Of a stretch of DNA of 64,000 nt, positions 8,209-16,269 are shown in pieces. This DNA is from Anaerococcus vaginalis (GTDB lineage: Bacteria; Bacillota; Clostridia; Tissierellales; Peptoniphilaceae), in assembly GCA_018363915.1 (NCBI GenBank), contig JAGZMY010000001.1, positions 1-64,000 on the forward strand, written 5' to 3'. The translations under genes were made by a program, and so were the position numbers. The notes under the pieces were generated by a model. That model was not told the origin of the DNA, did not search any database, and saw only the letters and a program-made list of their open reading frames with translations. Every line of letters begins with the position of its first letter. Positions within the stretch are counted from its first letter, which is position 1.

Positions 8209-8643
8209 ATGCCAGCAAAAGAAAAAGAAGTACAAGCAAAAGTTAAATTACAAGTACCAGCAGGAAAAGCTACACCAGCACCTCCAGTAGGTACAGCACT
8301 AGGACCACACGGAATCAACATCATGGAATTCGTGCAAGCATTTAATGCTAAAACAGCTGACCAAGCTGGAATGATAATACCGGTTGAAATGACAATTTAT
8401 AAGGATAGATCATTTGATTTTATCACCAAAACACCACCAGCACCAGTATTAATCAAAAAAGCTATAGGACTTGAAAAAGCAAGTGGAGAACCAAACAAAA
8501 ATAAAGTTGGTTCAATAAAACTTGAACAAGTAAAAGAAATAGCTGAAACTAAGATGCAAGATTTAAATGCTGCAAGCCTAGAAGCTGCAATGAGCATGAT
8601 AAAAGGCACATGCAGAAGCATGGGAATTACTGTAGAGGAATAA
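8209..8643 (+). CDS. rplK: 50S ribosomal protein L11
   Basis: 144 residues. The N-terminal domain has KLQVPAGKATPAPPVGTALGPHGINIMEF, the conserved proline-rich region that interacts with factors. The C-terminal RNA-binding domain has SIKLEQVKEIAETKMQDLNAASLEAAM and ends GTCRSMGITVEE. It binds the GTPase centre of 23S rRNA and is required for RelA activation. It is followed by rplA, with a similar leader hairpin between them. Confidence 0.97.
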   Translation: MPAKEKEVQAKVKLQVPAGKATPAPPVGTALGPHGINIMEFVQAFNAKTADQAGMIIPVEMTIYKDRSFDFITKTPPAPVLIKKAIGLEKASGEPNKNKVGSIKLEQVKEIAETKMQDLNAASLEAAMSMIKGTCRSMGITVEE

Positions 8644-8669
8644 GTGGAAGAGGAAACTCGTTATACCAC
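8644..8669 (+). promoter_or_regulatory. Candidate L1-binding hairpin before rplA
   Basis: GTGG (8644-8647) pairs with CCAC (8666-8669), with an inner GAG/CTC pair and a CGTTATA bulge. It starts right after the rplK stop and is followed by AAGGAGG. It shares outer stem and placement with the hairpin before rplK. Confidence 0.45.
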
Positions 8670-8680
8670 AAGGAGGCAAC

Positions 8681-9391
8681 ATGGCTAAAAAAGGTAAAAA
8701 ATATATAGAATCAAAAAAATCTTTTGATACTCAAAAAGAATATGAATTATCAGAAGCATTAGATATAGTTGAAAAAACTGCAAAAGCAAACTTTGACGAA
8801 ACTGTAGAATTACACGTAAGATTAGGTGTAGATTCAAGACATGCTGACCAACAAGTAAGAGGTACAGTAGTACTTCCACACGGAACTGGTAGAGATGTTA
8901 AAGTACTTGCAATTGTAAAAGATGATAAAGTTGAAGAAGCTTTAAATGCAGGTGCAGACTATGCAGGTAGTGAAGAATATACAGATAAAATCCAAAAAGA
9001 AAACTGGTTGGATTTTGATGTAATAGTAACAAGCCCTGACATGATGGGACAAGTAGGTAGACTTGGTAGAGTTTTAGGACCTCAAGGATTAATGCCAAAC
9101 CCTAAATCAGGAACTGTAACAAATGATATTGCAAACGCAATTAAAGAAGTAAAAGCAGGTAAAGTAGAATATAGAACAGACAAAAACAATCTAGTTCACG
9201 TGCCAACTGGAAAAGTTTCATTTGGTAAAGAAAAATTATCAGACAACTTAAAAGCTTTAATCACTGCTATTGTTAAAGCAAAACCAGCTTCAGCAAAAGG
9301 AAAATATTTAAGATCAATCACTATTGCTTCAACAATGGGCCCTGGAGTAAAATTATCTTCAGCAAGAGCAATGGATTTGGTTGAAAAATAA
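8681..9391 (+). CDS. rplA: 50S ribosomal protein L1
   Basis: 236 residues, standard L1. The N-terminal part has VELHVRLGVDSRHADQQVRGTVVLPHGTG. The central domain has DVIVTSPDMMGQVGRLGRVLGPQGLMPNPKSGTVT, and the C-terminal part has TMGPGVKLS. L1 forms the mobile stalk at the E site and often represses its own operon. It ends immediately before a separate strong promoter for rplJL. Confidence 0.97.
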   Translation: MAKKGKKYIESKKSFDTQKEYELSEALDIVEKTAKANFDETVELHVRLGVDSRHADQQVRGTVVLPHGTGRDVKVLAIVKDDKVEEALNAGADYAGSEEYTDKIQKENWLDFDVIVTSPDMMGQVGRLGRVLGPQGLMPNPKSGTVTNDIANAIKEVKAGKVEYRTDKNNLVHVPTGKVSFGKEKLSDNLKALITAIVKAKPASAKGKYLRSITIASTMGPGVKLSSARAMDLVEK

Positions 9392-9399
9392 AAAAATAT

Positions 9400-9428
9400 T
9401 TGACAACATATATATCAAGTGATATACT
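9400..9428 (+). promoter_or_regulatory. Promoter of rplJ-rplL
   Basis: TTGACA (9400-9405), a 17-base spacer and TATACT (9423-9428), starting 9 bases after the rplA stop. Confidence 0.82.
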
Positions 9429-9434
9429 ATCATA

Positions 9435-9575
9435 GTCAAATAAATAGGCTACCAAAGACTACGGAGACTTAATAGTTTAATTATTCCGTATAGGTGGGAA
9501 TAAGAATCTACATCCCCACCGATGTAGGCATAATAATTATGCCTAATTGTGGGGATTTTTATATACCTACCAAAA
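9435..9575 (+). ncRNA. L10 ribosomal protein leader with attenuator hairpin
   Basis: The rplJ leader has the form of the Firmicute L10 leader, which L10(L12) complexes bind to shut the operon down. A long terminator-like hairpin is formed by ATCCCCAC (9513-9520) and GTGGGGAT (9550-9557), with an inner perfect AGGCATAAT/ATTATGCCT stem; a T run follows. An upstream GGTGGG (9494-9499) can pair instead with CCCACC (9516-9521), giving a mutually exclusive antiterminator. Placement, structure and size support the assignment; L10 binding is known for the class, not tested here. Confidence 0.85.
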
Positions 9576-9592
9576 GCCATAGGAGGTGAAAT

Positions 9593-10141
9593 ATGTCTGA
9601 AAAAGCTATACAACAAAAACAAGTAATTGTTAATGAAATAGTTAAAAAAATTGAAAATGCTAAATCAGTTACTCTTGTAGAATTTGATAAAATGGATGTA
9701 AAAGAAATTACTGATTTACGTAACAATTTTAGAGATGCAAATACTGAATACAAAGTATACAAAAATACTATGATGAGATTTGCATTCCAACAACTAGGAT
9801 TTGACCAATTTACAGAAGAGCTAAAAGGTTCTAACGCATTAATTTTTTCAAATGAAGAAATGGTTGATGGACCAAAAGTAGCAAGAAAATACATCGATAA
9901 AGACGATGCAAACAAAGATAAGCTTATAATTAAATCTGGTGTAGTTGATGGAAACTATCAAACTCCAGACGAAATGTTAGCAATTGCAAAATTACCAGGA
10001 CAACAAGAACTTGCTTCAATGCTTGTTAATACATTACAAGCACCAATTAGAAAACTTGCTGGTGATTTATCACAAATCAATGCAAAACTTGTTTATGCAC
10101 TTGATGCAGTTAGAGAAAAAAAAGAAAACGAAGCAGCTTAA
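9593..10141 (+). CDS. rplJ: 50S ribosomal protein L10
   Basis: 182 residues. The N-terminal rRNA-binding domain has KKIENAKSVTLVEFDKMDVKEITDLRNNFR and the YKVYKNTMMRFAF segment. The C-terminal helix (QINAKLVYALDAVREKKENE) anchors L7/L12 dimers. It follows an AGGAGG site and the leader that it is expected to bind. L10 with L12 forms the stalk that recruits translation factors. Confidence 0.97.
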   Translation: MSEKAIQQKQVIVNEIVKKIENAKSVTLVEFDKMDVKEITDLRNNFRDANTEYKVYKNTMMRFAFQQLGFDQFTEELKGSNALIFSNEEMVDGPKVARKYIDKDDANKDKLIIKSGVVDGNYQTPDEMLAIAKLPGQQELASMLVNTLQAPIRKLAGDLSQINAKLVYALDAVREKKENEAA

Positions 10142-10180
10142 TATAATAACAATTTAAATTAAAATATCGGAGGATTAAAA

Positions 10181-10561
10181 ATGTCAGAAAAAGTAACAAA
10201 CTTATTAGAAGAAATTAAAGAACTTACAGTATTAGAATTATCAGAATTAGTAAAAGCATTAGAAGAAGAATTTGATGTAACAGCTCAAGCTACAGTAGCA
10301 GCAGCTCCAGTAGCTGCAGCAGGTGCAGCTGAAGCAGGTGCAGCAGAAAAATCAGAATTTGATGTTGTATTAAAATCAGCAGGTGCTTCAAAAATTAACG
10401 TAATCAAAGTAGTTAAAGAAGTTACAGGTCTTGGATTAAAAGATGCTAAAGCATTAGTTGATGGAGCTCCAAAACCAGTTAAAGAAGGCGTAGCTAAAGA
10501 CGAAGCTGAAGAATTAAAATCAAAATTAGAAGAAGCTGGTGCAGAAGTAGAATTAGCATAG
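10181..10561 (+). CDS. rplL: 50S ribosomal protein L7/L12
   Basis: 126 residues. An N-terminal dimerisation helix pair (TVLELSELVKALEEEF) is followed by an alanine-rich hinge (near residues 35-52). The C-terminal factor-binding domain has KINVIKVVKEVTGLGLKDAKALVD and ends EEAGAEVELA. A strong terminator follows. rpoB, the usual next gene in Firmicutes, is absent here. Confidence 0.97.
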   Translation: MSEKVTNLLEEIKELTVLELSELVKALEEEFDVTAQATVAAAPVAAAGAAEAGAAEKSEFDVVLKSAGASKINVIKVVKEVTGLGLKDAKALVDGAPKPVKEGVAKDEAEELKSKLEEAGAEVELA

Positions 10562-10572
10562 TTTCTATTTAT

Positions 10573-10598
10573 AAAAAGGCTCAATTGAGCCTTTTTTT
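10573..10598 (+). terminator. Terminator after rplL
   Basis: AAAAAGGCTCA/TGAGCCTTTTT stem with almost no loop and a T7 tract. It ends the ribosomal-protein unit. Confidence 0.93.
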
Positions 10599-10609
10599 AT
10601 TTGCAAAGA

Positions 10610-10638
10610 TTGACACTTATTAATTTATAATGTATATT
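10610..10638 (+). promoter_or_regulatory. Promoter of the Fur-family gene
   Basis: TTGACA (10610-10615), a 17-base spacer and TATATT (10633-10638). Between and over the boxes, 10625-10639 has TTATAAT followed by a partial inverted copy. It resembles the PerR box TTATAATNATTATAA at about 11 of 14 specified positions, so autoregulation is possible. Confidence 0.7.
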
Positions 10639-10674
10639 AAAAATGAAGGATTTTAATTTTGGAAAGAGGAGAAT

Positions 10675-11124
10675 ATGAAAGAAATTATTGATTCTCTTGA
10701 AAATGTCGATCAAAATAAAAAATTTGAGATTGAAAAACATATACTAAAAAAACATGGGATTAGAGTTAGTCATCAAAGGCTAATGATACTAGATTTTCTT
10801 GTGAATAATAGAAATCATCCAACTGCTGATGATATTTATAAAAATTTAAAATCTTATGATCCTATTATATCTCAGGCAACGGTTTATAATACTTTAAATT
10901 TATTTGTTGAAAATAATATAGTAAGTGAATTAGATTTTAATCAATCAAGAAAAAGATATGATTTTTATCAAAAAAATCATTCTCATTTTATTTGTGAAAA
11001 ATGTGGAAATATTCTGGATTTAAATGTTGACATCGACAATCTAAAATTAGAAGAATTAGAAGGCTATAAAATAAATAGTGTAGATATAACAATTAGAGGA
11101 ATTTGTCCTAATTGTAAAAAATAA
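10675..11124 (+). CDS. Fur-family metal- or peroxide-responsive repressor
   Basis: 149 residues. The winged-helix part has HGIRVSHQRLMILDFLVNN and the recognition helix SQATVYNTLNLFVENNI (near residues 70-86). The C-terminal dimer part has the metal residues HSHFICEKCGN and a second CPNC pair at the end, which form the structural zinc site. It may be Fur, PerR or Zur; the operator-like site upstream leans to PerR, while the Fur-like box at the flavodoxin gene suggests that an iron-type regulator exists in the cell. It is a single-gene unit ended by a bidirectional terminator. Confidence 0.9.
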   Translation: MKEIIDSLENVDQNKKFEIEKHILKKHGIRVSHQRLMILDFLVNNRNHPTADDIYKNLKSYDPIISQATVYNTLNLFVENNIVSELDFNQSRKRYDFYQKNHSHFICEKCGNILDLNVDIDNLKLEELEGYKINSVDITIRGICPNCKK

Positions 11125-11125
11125 A

Positions 11126-11165
11126 AGAAGGCGATAAATTATTTTTTATTTATCGCCTTCTTTTG
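11126..11165. terminator. Bidirectional terminator
   Basis: AGAAGGCGATAAAT (11126-11139) pairs with ATTTATCGCCTTCT (11148-11161), with T-rich and A-rich flanks. It serves both the Fur-family gene and the converging DUF1624 gene. Confidence 0.9.
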
Positions 11166-11879
11166 TTATTTAATTATTTCAAAAACAAAATAAACAAGGG
11201 CATATATTATTATCTGGTGGGAGAGGTAAATTTTTAGGGAATTTTGACCTATTTTTGCAAGAAAAGAATTTTTTCCGTAATGATTATAAAAATTTTTTTC
11301 TATTAAAATTTTTCCTATGATATAACCGCTCATATAAGCAAAAAACCACGGAATAATTGGGAAATAATCCGTTGAATGAAAGCTATTTGATGGAAATCCT
11401 AGAATAAATAAATTTTTATTATATAAAGAAAGCTCTATATTTTTACTTAAAAATTTTCCGCTAGGTAGGCTATAAGTTATAGCAAACAAGATAATAAAAA
11501 TAATTAGTAGGTTTTTGTTTATTTTTATATTTTTTTGTAAAAAAGATATTATTATCATTGATAGACCAAGACCGTTTAGTACCCCAAAAATTATTAATTG
11601 GTCGGGTACAAAAAAATATGTTATTAAAGTAATTAAAATTCCTAAGATTGAAATTATTATTCCACGTTTTAAATTCATTTTCCAATCAAGAAAATTTGAG
11701 CTGATTCCTGAAATTATGAAAAATGATATGGCTATGGATAATTGCCAAATTTTATTTATATAAATATTATTGTACCAGTCAAGCCTTGTGTATAGGTTTA
11801 TATCATAACAAAGATGAAATAATACCATAGATATTATTGTAAAGCCTCTGTACTTATCTAGTGTGTAGTTTCTTTTCAT
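11166..11879 (-). CDS. DUF1624 (HGSNAT-type) membrane protein
   Basis: 237 residues with about seven hydrophobic helices. The N-terminus RNYTLDKYRGFTIISMVLFHLCYDI has the R-G...H pattern of the heparan-alpha-glucosaminide acetyltransferase-like family (DUF1624), related to acyltransferase 3 membrane enzymes. The loop FPIIPWFFAYMSGYIIG and the C-terminal GQNSLKIYLSHQII also fit. It probably moves an acyl group across the membrane to a sugar or cell-wall target; the substrate cannot be told. It stands alone on the minus strand between two plus-strand genes. Confidence 0.8.
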   Translation of the reverse strand: MKRNYTLDKYRGFTIISMVLFHLCYDINLYTRLDWYNNIYINKIWQLSIAISFFIISGISSNFLDWKMNLKRGIIISILGILITLITYFFVPDQLIIFGVLNGLGLSMIIISFLQKNIKINKNLLIIFIILFAITYSLPSGKFLSKNIELSLYNKNLFILGFPSNSFHSTDYFPIIPWFFAYMSGYIIGKILIEKNFYNHYGKNSFLAKIGQNSLKIYLSHQIIIYALVYFVFEIIK

Positions 11880-11966
11880 TTTCTTTCCTTTAAAATAAGA
11901 GTGTCTATTATTATTTTACTTTATTTTTTATTATAATATAATATTTGTGTTAAGAAAGAGGTAGAG

Positions 11967-13253
11967 ATGATTAAAGATAAAGATTATTATTTGGATTGGA
12001 TTTATGGAAGAGGAAACTCTGCTGGCAAAAGGAGAGATTTATCGGCTATTAGGGCTTTATTAAATGAGCTTGGAAATCCTCAAGATAAAATAAAGGTTAT
12101 TCATATAGCAGGAACAAATGGAAAGGGTTCTACTGCAAATTATATTGCAAATACCCTAGCAAAAACGTCTAAGTGTGGATTATTTACTTCTCCTTATATG
12201 GTTGAAATAAATGAAGAAGTACAAATAAATGGAAAAGCAATTACTGATAAGGAATTTTTTTCTTATATCGACTTAATTAAACCTGTTTGTGAAAAATTGG
12301 ATAAAAGAGAATTAAAAAATACTTATTTTGAGGTTATGACAGCTCTTATGTACAAGTATTTTTATGACAAAAAAGTTGATGTATGTGTTGTTGAAACAGG
12401 CTTGGGAGGAAGATTGGATTCTACAAATATTGTTAAAAAACCACTTGCATCAATTATTACAACAATATCAATGGATCATACAAATATTTTGGGCAATACT
12501 ATTGAAGAAATTGCTTGGAATAAGGCGGGAATTATTAAAAAAAATGTGCCTGTATTTATTTATCCTCAAGTTAAAGAAGCCTATGATGTCATTTTAAAAG
12601 AAGCGAATGAAAAAAATTCTAGGATTTATAAATTTGATTTTGATGAGATAAAAATAAAAACTCAAAATGATAACTATAATGAATTTGATTTTAGAAATTA
12701 TAAAAATATAAAAACTTCTTTAATAGGAAAGGTTCAAATTTATAATGCTTGCAATGCTATAAATTTTTTGGATTATTTTAAAGAGGAATTTTTCTTAGAT
12801 GAGAATATTATTAAAGAGGGGATATTTGAAAGTAAAAATTCGGGAAGAATGGAGCTTATTTCTAAAAATCCAAAAGTTTTAATAGATGGAAGTCACAACA
12901 AAGAATCCATAGACGCTTTAATAAAATCCTTAAAAATTTTTAAATATAATAGGCTTATAGTAGGTTTTTCTGTTTTAAAAGATAAGGATTATGATTATAT
13001 TATAGAAAAATTGTCGTCTGTAGCAGATGAAATTGTCATAACAAAAGTTGATAATCCAAGAGCTTTTGATTTAGGAGAATTAGAAAAAAATGTTAGAGAA
13101 AAATTTACAAATGTTAAGGCAATAGAAAATATAAAAAATGCTTACGAATATACAAAACAAATAGCTAAAGAAAATGATTTGGTTTTGTGGTGTGGATCTC
13201 TTTATTTGATTGGAGAAATAATTAAATATGAAAAAATGAATAAAGATATATAA
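11967..13253 (+). CDS. folC: Folylpolyglutamate synthase
   Basis: 428 residues, normal FolC size. The ATP loop HIAGTNGKGSTANYIA lies near residues 45-60. It is followed by TSPYMVEINEEVQINGK, the ETGLGGRLDSTNIV motif and the SMDHTNILG magnesium motif. The C-terminal Mur-ligase-like domain has LIDGSHNKES. The enzyme adds glutamate to folates in the cytoplasm. GAAAGAGGTAGAG precedes the ATG. It is a single-gene unit between two terminators. Confidence 0.95.
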   Translation: MIKDKDYYLDWIYGRGNSAGKRRDLSAIRALLNELGNPQDKIKVIHIAGTNGKGSTANYIANTLAKTSKCGLFTSPYMVEINEEVQINGKAITDKEFFSYIDLIKPVCEKLDKRELKNTYFEVMTALMYKYFYDKKVDVCVVETGLGGRLDSTNIVKKPLASIITTISMDHTNILGNTIEEIAWNKAGIIKKNVPVFIYPQVKEAYDVILKEANEKNSRIYKFDFDEIKIKTQNDNYNEFDFRNYKNIKTSLIGKVQIYNACNAINFLDYFKEEFFLDENIIKEGIFESKNSGRMELISKNPKVLIDGSHNKESIDALIKSLKIFKYNRLIVGFSVLKDKDYDYIIEKLSSVADEIVITKVDNPRAFDLGELEKNVREKFTNVKAIENIKNAYEYTKQIAKENDLVLWCGSLYLIGEIIKYEKMNKDI

Positions 13254-13271
13254 AATTATTATATTTATAAG

Positions 13272-13309
13272 AAATACCAGATTTTAAATTGTTAAATCTG
13301 GTATTTTTT
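13272..13309 (+). terminator. Terminator after folC
   Basis: AAATACCAGATTT/AAATCTGGTATTT stem with a 9-base loop and a T6 tract. Confidence 0.92.
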
Positions 13310-13479
13310 ATTATTACAAAAAAAGATTTATCTAAAAACAAATAAATGTTTTAATATTTATAAATCGTGATAAATAAATATGAGAGTTCGATAAAATTAA
13401 GTGAAAAAATATAATAATTTCAATTAAATCACAAATATGATTCAATCTTTTAGATTGATTGATTAACATTACAATATTA

Positions 13480-13508
13480 TTGACAATCTTAGTTAAAACC
13501 TGTATGCT
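13480..13508 (+). promoter_or_regulatory. Promoter of the YfcC-pepT-pepD operon
   Basis: TTGACA (13480-13485), a 17-base spacer and TATGCT (13503-13508). Just upstream, CAATCT and AGATTG form a small inverted repeat (near 13443-13457) that could be an operator. The rest of the gap is featureless. Confidence 0.65.
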
Positions 13509-13526
13509 TTGAATGGAGGTATAATT

Positions 13527-15044
13527 ATGAGTGAAAAAAAGAAAAAGAAATTTAAGTTTCCTTCAGCTTTTACTGTACTATTTATAGTTCTAGTATTAGC
13601 TTCTATTTTAACTTACCTAGTACCAGCAGGTTCTTATGATAGGTTAGAATATAATAAGGAAGAAAATGTATTCATAAGAAGTGGAGTTGATGGAGAGGAA
13701 GAAAAACTTCCTGCAACTCAAGATGTTTTGGATAAGTTAAAAATAACTGTTCCATTAAAAAGCTTTGTAAAGGAAGATATTAAAAAGCCTGTAGCTATAC
13801 CAGGATCTTATCACAAGCTTGATCAACAACCACAAGGTTTTCTAAAGGTAGCTAGAGCACCAATTGATGGTGTAGCTGATTCTATAGGAATTATTGTTTT
13901 TGTATTGCTACTTGGTGGTTGTATTGGAGTTTTAAATAAGACAGGTACTTTTGATGCAGGAATTGCTGCTTTGTCAAAATTAACAAAGGGAAAAGAATTT
14001 TTGATGGTTGCAATTTTATCAAGTATCGTTGCTCTTGGTGGAACAACTTTTGGAATGGCAGAAGAAACAATTGCCTTTTATCCTATTTTAATGCCAATAT
14101 TTTTAGCATCAGGATTTGATGCTATGGTAACAATAGCTGCAATTTATATGGGCTCATCAATAGGAACAATGTTTTCAACAACAAATGCTTTCTCAGTTGT
14201 AGTTGCATCAAATGCTGCAGGAATTTCTTTTAAAGAAGGAATGGGAGTAAGAATTATAAGCTTGGTTTTAGCTCAAGCTATTTCTCTTTGGTATATCTAT
14301 AGATATTCTAAAAAAGTTAAAAAAGATCCATCAAATTCTATAATTGCAGAAGATATGCCAAGAATTAAAGATCAATATTTAAAAGATTATGATCCAGATA
14401 ATGTAGCACCTTTTAATTTTAGAAGAATTGCAATGCTTGTTGTATTTATGCTAGCATTTCCTATAATGATTTATGGTGTTATGAATCTAGAATGGTGGTT
14501 TGAAGAAATGTCAACCTTGTTCTTGGTAGTTGGAATTTTATTGATTATTCTATCAGGTTTAGAAGAACAAGATGCAGTTGGATCATTTTTAGATGGAGCA
14601 GCAGATCTAGTATCAGTTGCCTTAATCATAGGAGTAGCTAGGGGAATCAATATTATTTTAGATGAAGGAATGATTTCAGATACAATGCTTTATGGAGCAT
14701 CTAATATTATAAGCGGAATAAATGGAGTATTATTCTCATCAGTACAAATGATTTTATTCTCATTCTTGGGAATTTTCATTCCATCATCATCAGGACTTGC
14801 TACTTTGTCAATGCCAATAATTGCTCCGCTTGCAGATACAGTTTCTCTAGGAAGGGATGTTGTAGTATCAGCATACAATTTTGGACAAGGTTGGATGGCA
14901 ATAATAGCTCCAACAGGATTAATTTTAGCAACTCTAGAAATGGTAGATGTTTCATATAATAAATGGATTAAATTTATTGCACCATTAATGGGAATATTGT
15001 TAGTATTAGCCATAGTTATGTTAGGAATACAAACTGTAATTTAG
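13527..15044 (+). CDS. YfcC-family membrane carrier
   Basis: 505 residues. A short lysine-rich N-terminus is followed by 11-13 hydrophobic helices. The first helix FPSAFTVLFIVLVLASILTY and the large loop after YLVPAGSYDRLEY are typical of the YfcC/arginine-ornithine-antiporter-like group. GGTTFGMAEETIAFYPILMP and FIPSSSGLATLSMPIIAPL are conserved pore segments. The frame extends to a TTG at 13509, but GGAGG at 13516-13520 selects the ATG at 13527. As the first gene before two peptidases it probably carries peptides or amino acids; the substrate is inferred from context. Confidence 0.88.
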   Translation: MSEKKKKKFKFPSAFTVLFIVLVLASILTYLVPAGSYDRLEYNKEENVFIRSGVDGEEEKLPATQDVLDKLKITVPLKSFVKEDIKKPVAIPGSYHKLDQQPQGFLKVARAPIDGVADSIGIIVFVLLLGGCIGVLNKTGTFDAGIAALSKLTKGKEFLMVAILSSIVALGGTTFGMAEETIAFYPILMPIFLASGFDAMVTIAAIYMGSSIGTMFSTTNAFSVVVASNAAGISFKEGMGVRIISLVLAQAISLWYIYRYSKKVKKDPSNSIIAEDMPRIKDQYLKDYDPDNVAPFNFRRIAMLVVFMLAFPIMIYGVMNLEWWFEEMSTLFLVVGILLIILSGLEEQDAVGSFLDGAADLVSVALIIGVARGINIILDEGMISDTMLYGASNIISGINGVLFSSVQMILFSFLGIFIPSSSGLATLSMPIIAPLADTVSLGRDVVVSAYNFGQGWMAIIAPTGLILATLEMVDVSYNKWIKFIAPLMGILLVLAIVMLGIQTVI

Positions 15045-15057
15045 AAATGGAGAATCT

Positions 15058-16269
15058 ATGCTAGACAAATTTTTAAAATATGTTAAATATGATACTCAAA
15101 GTGATGACAAAAACGAATCATGTCCATCAACGCCAGGACAAATGAAACTTGCAAAAGTAATCGTTGAGGATTTAAAAGAAATAGGAATTGAAAATGCTCA
15201 TGTAGATGAAAATGGATATGTTTATGCATCAATTGAGGGAACAGTAAAAAATGTTCCTACAATTGGTTTCATTTCTCACATGGATACAGCCTTGGAATTA
15301 ACAGGTAAAAATGTTAATCCTCAAATTATTGATTCATACAAAGGTGGAGATATTGTTTTAAACGAAAAATATAAATTAAGTGAAGAAGAATATCCATTTT
15401 TAAAAGAATTAGTAGGACATAAATTAGTTACAACTGATGGAACAACCTTGCTTGGAGCAGATGACAAGGCTGGAATTGCTATAATTATGGAAATAGCAAA
15501 ATATTTCATGGAAAATAGAGATTTAAAATTCGGAGATATAAAAATAGGATTTACACCAGATGAAGAAATTGGTAGAGGAGCAGATCTATTTGATGTGGAA
15601 AAATTTGGAGCTAATTTTGCCTATACAATTGATGGGGGACCTGTTGCAGAGTTAGAATATGAAAACTTTAATGCTGCAACAGCAAAAATTCATATCGAAG
15701 GAAAATCAGTTCATCCAGGAGCTGCAAAAAATGTTTTGATAAACGCTCTTCTAGTAGGTCAAGAATTAAATTCAATGCTTCCAGTAAATGAAAGACCAGA
15801 ATATTCAGAAGGATATGAAGGATTTTTTATGCTAGATGAAATTTATGGAACATCTGCTGAAGTTGATATTGTTTATATAATAAGGGATTTTTTCACAGAC
15901 TCATTTAATGAAAAGAAAAAATTATTAGAAGAAATAGTAAATTTCCTAAATAAAAAATATGATGATATAATAGATTTAAAAATAGAAGATTCTTATTACA
16001 ATATGAAAGAAAAAATCGAGCCATGTATAGAAATTGTTGAGCTTGCTAAAGAATCAATCAAAAAAGCAGGCATGGATCCAATTGTAAAACCAGTAAGAGG
16101 TGGAACAGATGGAGCAAGTCTTTCATATAAAGGACTTCCAACACCTAATCTTTTTACAGGAGGATACAATTTCCACGGTAGATATGAAATTTTATCAGTA
16201 GATATAATGGAAAAATCACTCGAAGTTCTAAAAAATATTGTAGAGTTAAATGCTAAGGAGAGTAAATAA
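15058..16269 (+). CDS. pepT: Peptidase T (tripeptide aminopeptidase)
   Basis: 403 residues, M20B family. The zinc-binding FISHMDTALE lies near residues 72-81, and the bridging aspartate is in LLGADDKAGIA. The catalytic glutamate is in FTPDEEIGRGADLFD, and PVRGGTDGASLSYKGLPTPN holds a later ligand region. NFHGRYE near the C-terminus has the final histidine. It releases N-terminal residues from tripeptides in the cytoplasm. Its start lies 13 bases after the carrier gene, and its stop overlaps the pepD start. Confidence 0.96.
   Translation: MLDKFLKYVKYDTQSDDKNESCPSTPGQMKLAKVIVEDLKEIGIENAHVDENGYVYASIEGTVKNVPTIGFISHMDTALELTGKNVNPQIIDSYKGGDIVLNEKYKLSEEEYPFLKELVGHKLVTTDGTTLLGADDKAGIAIIMEIAKYFMENRDLKFGDIKIGFTPDEEIGRGADLFDVEKFGANFAYTIDGGPVAELEYENFNAATAKIHIEGKSVHPGAAKNVLINALLVGQELNSMLPVNERPEYSEGYEGFFMLDEIYGTSAEVDIVYIIRDFFTDSFNEKKKLLEEIVNFLNKKYDDIIDLKIEDSYYNMKEKIEPCIEIVELAKESIKKAGMDPIVKPVRGGTDGASLSYKGLPTPNLFTGGYNFHGRYEILSVDIMEKSLEVLKNIVELNAKESK

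Noticed and set aside
13441..13460. Riboswitch or T-box before the peptide operon
   Set aside because: Only a 6-base inverted repeat is present, upstream of the promoter; there is no leader long enough for a riboswitch.
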